From assembly GCA_020086605.1 (NCBI GenBank), contig JACBWW010000004.1:37490618-37554617 (forward strand): a stretch of DNA of 64,000 bases, given 5' to 3'. The notes under the pieces are model-generated. The model did not search any database. It had not been told where the DNA came from and saw only the letters and a list, made by a program, of their open reading frames with translations. Both the position numbers and the translations under genes were made by a program. Below, piece after piece: positions 61,001 to 64,000 of this stretch. The stretch is from Lanius collurio (taxonomy: Eukaryota; Chordata; Aves; Passeriformes; Laniidae). Each line of letters opens with the position of its first letter. Position 1 is the stretch's first letter.

Positions 61001-64000
61001 TGTAGCTAAACTACCTTACAGCTGTATCTTCAGCTGTACTTCTATAGTATTTCCCTTCATTTCTCATCTAGGTTTCAGTAGTCATCTTCTGTCTTTGAAT
61101 TTATGCTTTAATTTAATGGAATGGGAACAACATTAATTATATGTTTATATGCAAGAAATTAGATCCTTATAATGTGATCTTGTATCAAAGACTACATTTT
61201 AGAAATATGAAAAAAAAATAGTAATAATCACAATAAAATAACCAGATTGATTAAAATGTAATTCTACTCTATGACTGCATGTTGAACATTTTGTAAATTA
61301 ATTGTGGCATTTCCTGAAGAAACAACAGATGCCCCATATATACCATGATATGTGCACTTGAATGCTACAGACTGAAGTGAGAAAAATTGTTCCCAAAATT
61401 TTAACCAAAGAAACGTCTTTCACACGAGTGCTCATAGGTCAGTAAGGACAGACACAATAGGCAAGGAGACTTCAGAGAATATATTTGTGATCTTTAAATT
61501 TTTAGGACTTCTGTTTGATATTTGAAAGTCCATCTGTCTTACACCTGTCACATGGTGCTTGGACATCAAGAATAGTCTGAGCTTACATAGTACATTTTTC
61601 TCAGACATCTTTAAATGCTCTACACACATAAAAACACTGAATCTCTAAGGTGCTGTCTGAGGCTGAGAATCACTGTTATTTCAATGATTCCACTTACTTA
61701 TTATATAATTGTACAGTTTTCACAGAAAACCTGTAGCATATTAACACTGGAATCTAATGATGTAAACTGTTAGTCGTAAATTCTCTTCGATAAAAATCTA
61801 AGTTCTTTATTAGTAGTATCAGTAATATTGCATCTGTCTTTACTATACTTTTAATCATAATTTATGGAATGAAGAATGTGAAGCAAATTAATGCATGAAT
61901 ATTAACTCTTTTTTGGAAAGAGAGATTTCCTAGTCATTATCCTGCATTGATTTTTAACAGTTCCTATAGTTGCATGTTTCTGTAGTGCTTCAATTTTATT
62001 TAATTTCCTTTCTTTTTTACTGTTAGTGAATATCAAGAAGGCTTTTTAGATACAGATTCTGCCACATGACATTTTCATTTAAAGACAGTAGTAGAAAGCT
62101 TAGAGTGGTATTGAGAAAAAAAGGCCTTGAGTTTGATTACTGTATTAGAAAATCAATATGGTTATCTAGTCTTTTATGTCTAAGACAGAAAACAGAATCA
62201 CTTTCAACCATTTAAATAGTTTCAGTGAAACAATATGAAGTAGCATCTGCTTATCATAGGGCTTTTCTTCTGACTTTTCATTTCTTTTTGTTTGTGTTTT
62301 ACACACTTAAAATATTTTGCCTTTCTTATTCAGTTTAATCGTAGCTGCATAGGTGCCAGTACACAATGCATCTCCTAAAGAAGACAGTTATATATCAGAA
62401 AAAAAAGTTCAGGACTGGGACTTGTTTTGAAAAGAGTGACATCTGCCATAAAACGTGGTTCTGCTCCCTGACCCAACCATTACCATAAGCTTCCATGGAG
62501 AGCAATCAAACAGTCTCCTCTATTTCCTAAAACTGCACATCTTGTGTTACCAGTTTGTTGTCTTGTCTGAAAATAATGAGTCTATTCCCCATTCTGCTGA
62601 AGGAAACAGAAGTGTAAAAGACTTCAAGTGGTCTCAATGCATACTATGAGAGCAAAAATTCCTGATACTTGGTGAGTACAACACGTGCCTGCTAATGACA
62701 GCTAAATTTAAATACTCTCTCCCTGTTTGAATACCAGCCTTAACTCCCTTACTCAGCTTGAAATCAATTAAATTAATTAACTTCAGAACATTAATTCCTA
62801 ATTTACTGCAGCCTTCCTGTGATATGAGTGAAGCCTGGGTTCCTCCTCAGTAGATAATATCTTTGTGTTAACAGTCTTGGGCTTCTGGGACACCTTGTGC
62901 CCTGCCTGATTTACTGCACTTTTGGGTTTGTTGATGTTTCATTCATTTTCACTTTCAAGCTGAAACGCTCAAAGGTCCAGATCCTGCAATACCTACACCC
63001 TTGGCTTTTAGGGAGTTTAAAGGACTGGTAGCTTAAGTAAGATTTGAAAATCTTTGGAACATGCAGGTGAAGCAGAGCTGTGCTGCAGCAGGCAGTACAC
63101 CTTGGCATGGCAGCTGAAACCTGCACTTCCCCATCCCTCTACACAGGCGGATAACGAGTGCAAAGTCTTGTCAGGGCAGCATGACCTTTCCTGGCTATTA
63201 AGTCCAAGTAGCAATATATGCAGTAGCTGGTGAGAATATGGACTCTGAGAACCTTTGTCATAAAAAAGTCACGTTGCATAACCACAAATGGGCATCTTGG
63301 GACCATTTACTATCAAATTTTACTCTTTCCAGAGCTGTTGGATTTCCTTCCTGGTATTAGCCACCAAGGTGTTTTTTTTCTTTGTTTGACTCCTGAGGCA
63401 GATACTGACAGTGGAATACATACCATGTTAAAGAAAAAAAAGTCATTGAGAGAACTGGAGAATTCATTTCTTTGTGTCTAATTTTTGCATTGTCCTAGAA
63501 CATCACTTATGCATAAATAAAAATAGAGGAACACAATTTTTGGTATTACTGTAATAAAATTTCAGATCATTCTGCAAAGCCTGGATATTGCCTGCATTTT
63601 TTGCTATAGGCAGATGAATGCACACAGGGCATCTCTCAAAATGGTGTTACAGTGTTTAAAGTGTTAATGTTTTTTGTAGTCTTTGGACACAGAGTTATAT
63701 TTTATAAAAATCTTATGAGGACAGTGAGTGCTATCATTGCTTTTGATGTTTTAGTCTCAGAGAGATATAATGGCAGTTTCCAAACCTGAGATTTTTTAAA
63801 AAATAATGTCTTTCATTTTTTCTGTGACTATTACTTTAGCAGCCTAAGGACTAGAGGCTGGAACAGCTTCTGTGTCTCTTCCTTCCATGGCTGTTGCAGA
63901 GGTTTAGACAGCATTGTTATGCCAGTGTGCTAGGACTGCTTAGTGATTGCTGTTGAAGCATCCATTATCAGAGGGTGCCTTTCTCAAAATACACTTACAT
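55079..64000. other. Unique AT-rich noncoding DNA, no gene recognised
   Basis: The final 9 kb has no recognised gene or transposable element. The longest frames are 105 codons (58619-58936, minus) and 93 codons (60594-60875, minus), without domains. A moderately GC-rich patch at about 58670-58860 produces two overlapping minus-strand frames, but I cannot identify it as an exon or repeat. A T-run lies at 57900-57912. Confidence 0.55.

Noticed and set aside
1..64000. CRISPR arrays, operons, phage or other prokaryotic systems
   Set aside because: No regularly spaced repeats and no dense directional coding; repeat content and composition are those of a bird genome.

Overview
The window looks like nuclear DNA from a bird, most likely a passerine songbird. 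It is AT-rich and CpG-poor. It contains fragments of CR1 LINEs, the dominant avian retrotransposon. Two short interspersed elements have a tRNA-Ile-like head and a CR1-like tail, the architecture of the songbird SINE family TguSINE1. There are also two solo LTRs of endogenous retroviruses. I see nothing bacterial, phage or plasmid-like: no operons, ribosome binding sites or CRISPR arrays.

No host protein-coding gene can be supported. Open frames are short and scattered over both strands, without recognisable domains. The few above about 120 codons are explained by CR1 sequence (10.3-10.75 kb and 31.5-32.0 kb), by N-filled gaps (20.5, 32.2-32.6 and 54.7-55.1 kb), or by chance (a 158-codon frame at 50.3-50.8 kb that runs antisense into a CR1 tail). 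The window is best read as intergenic DNA or the interior of a very long intron. I cannot tell which.

Layout: 1-10.28 kb is unique noncoding DNA with a small CpG-containing block near 8.35 kb. A minus-strand CR1 3' end with an internal deletion lies at 10.28-10.75 kb. A possible ancient repeat lies at 16.6 kb. An assembly gap within AT-rich simple sequence is at 20.48-20.83 kb. A T-run/G-run junction followed by a GGTTT repeat is at 22.9 kb. An older minus-strand LTR is at 25.21-25.83 kb. A well-preserved plus-strand solo LTR, with matching termini and a 5-bp target duplication, is at 27.65-28.22 kb. A minus-strand CR1 with a collapsed reverse-transcriptase frame is at 31.47-31.99 kb, followed by a second gap. 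A plus-strand CR1 tail is at 35.1 kb. The two tRNA-Ile/CR1 SINEs are at 46.3 and 49.7 kb, and a further plus-strand CR1 tail is at 50.2 kb. A third gap at 54.7-55.1 kb is flanked by G/T-rich sequence on the left and A/C-rich sequence on the right. The rest, to 64 kb, is unique noncoding DNA.

No undescribed gene system was found. The points most worth a second look are the complete solo LTR, the SINEs and the CR1 tails they share within one window, the CR1 copy that lost most of its reverse transcriptase yet kept a 127-codon open frame, and a few noncoding blocks that could be conserved regulatory elements. Family names rest on recognition by eye; no database search was run.
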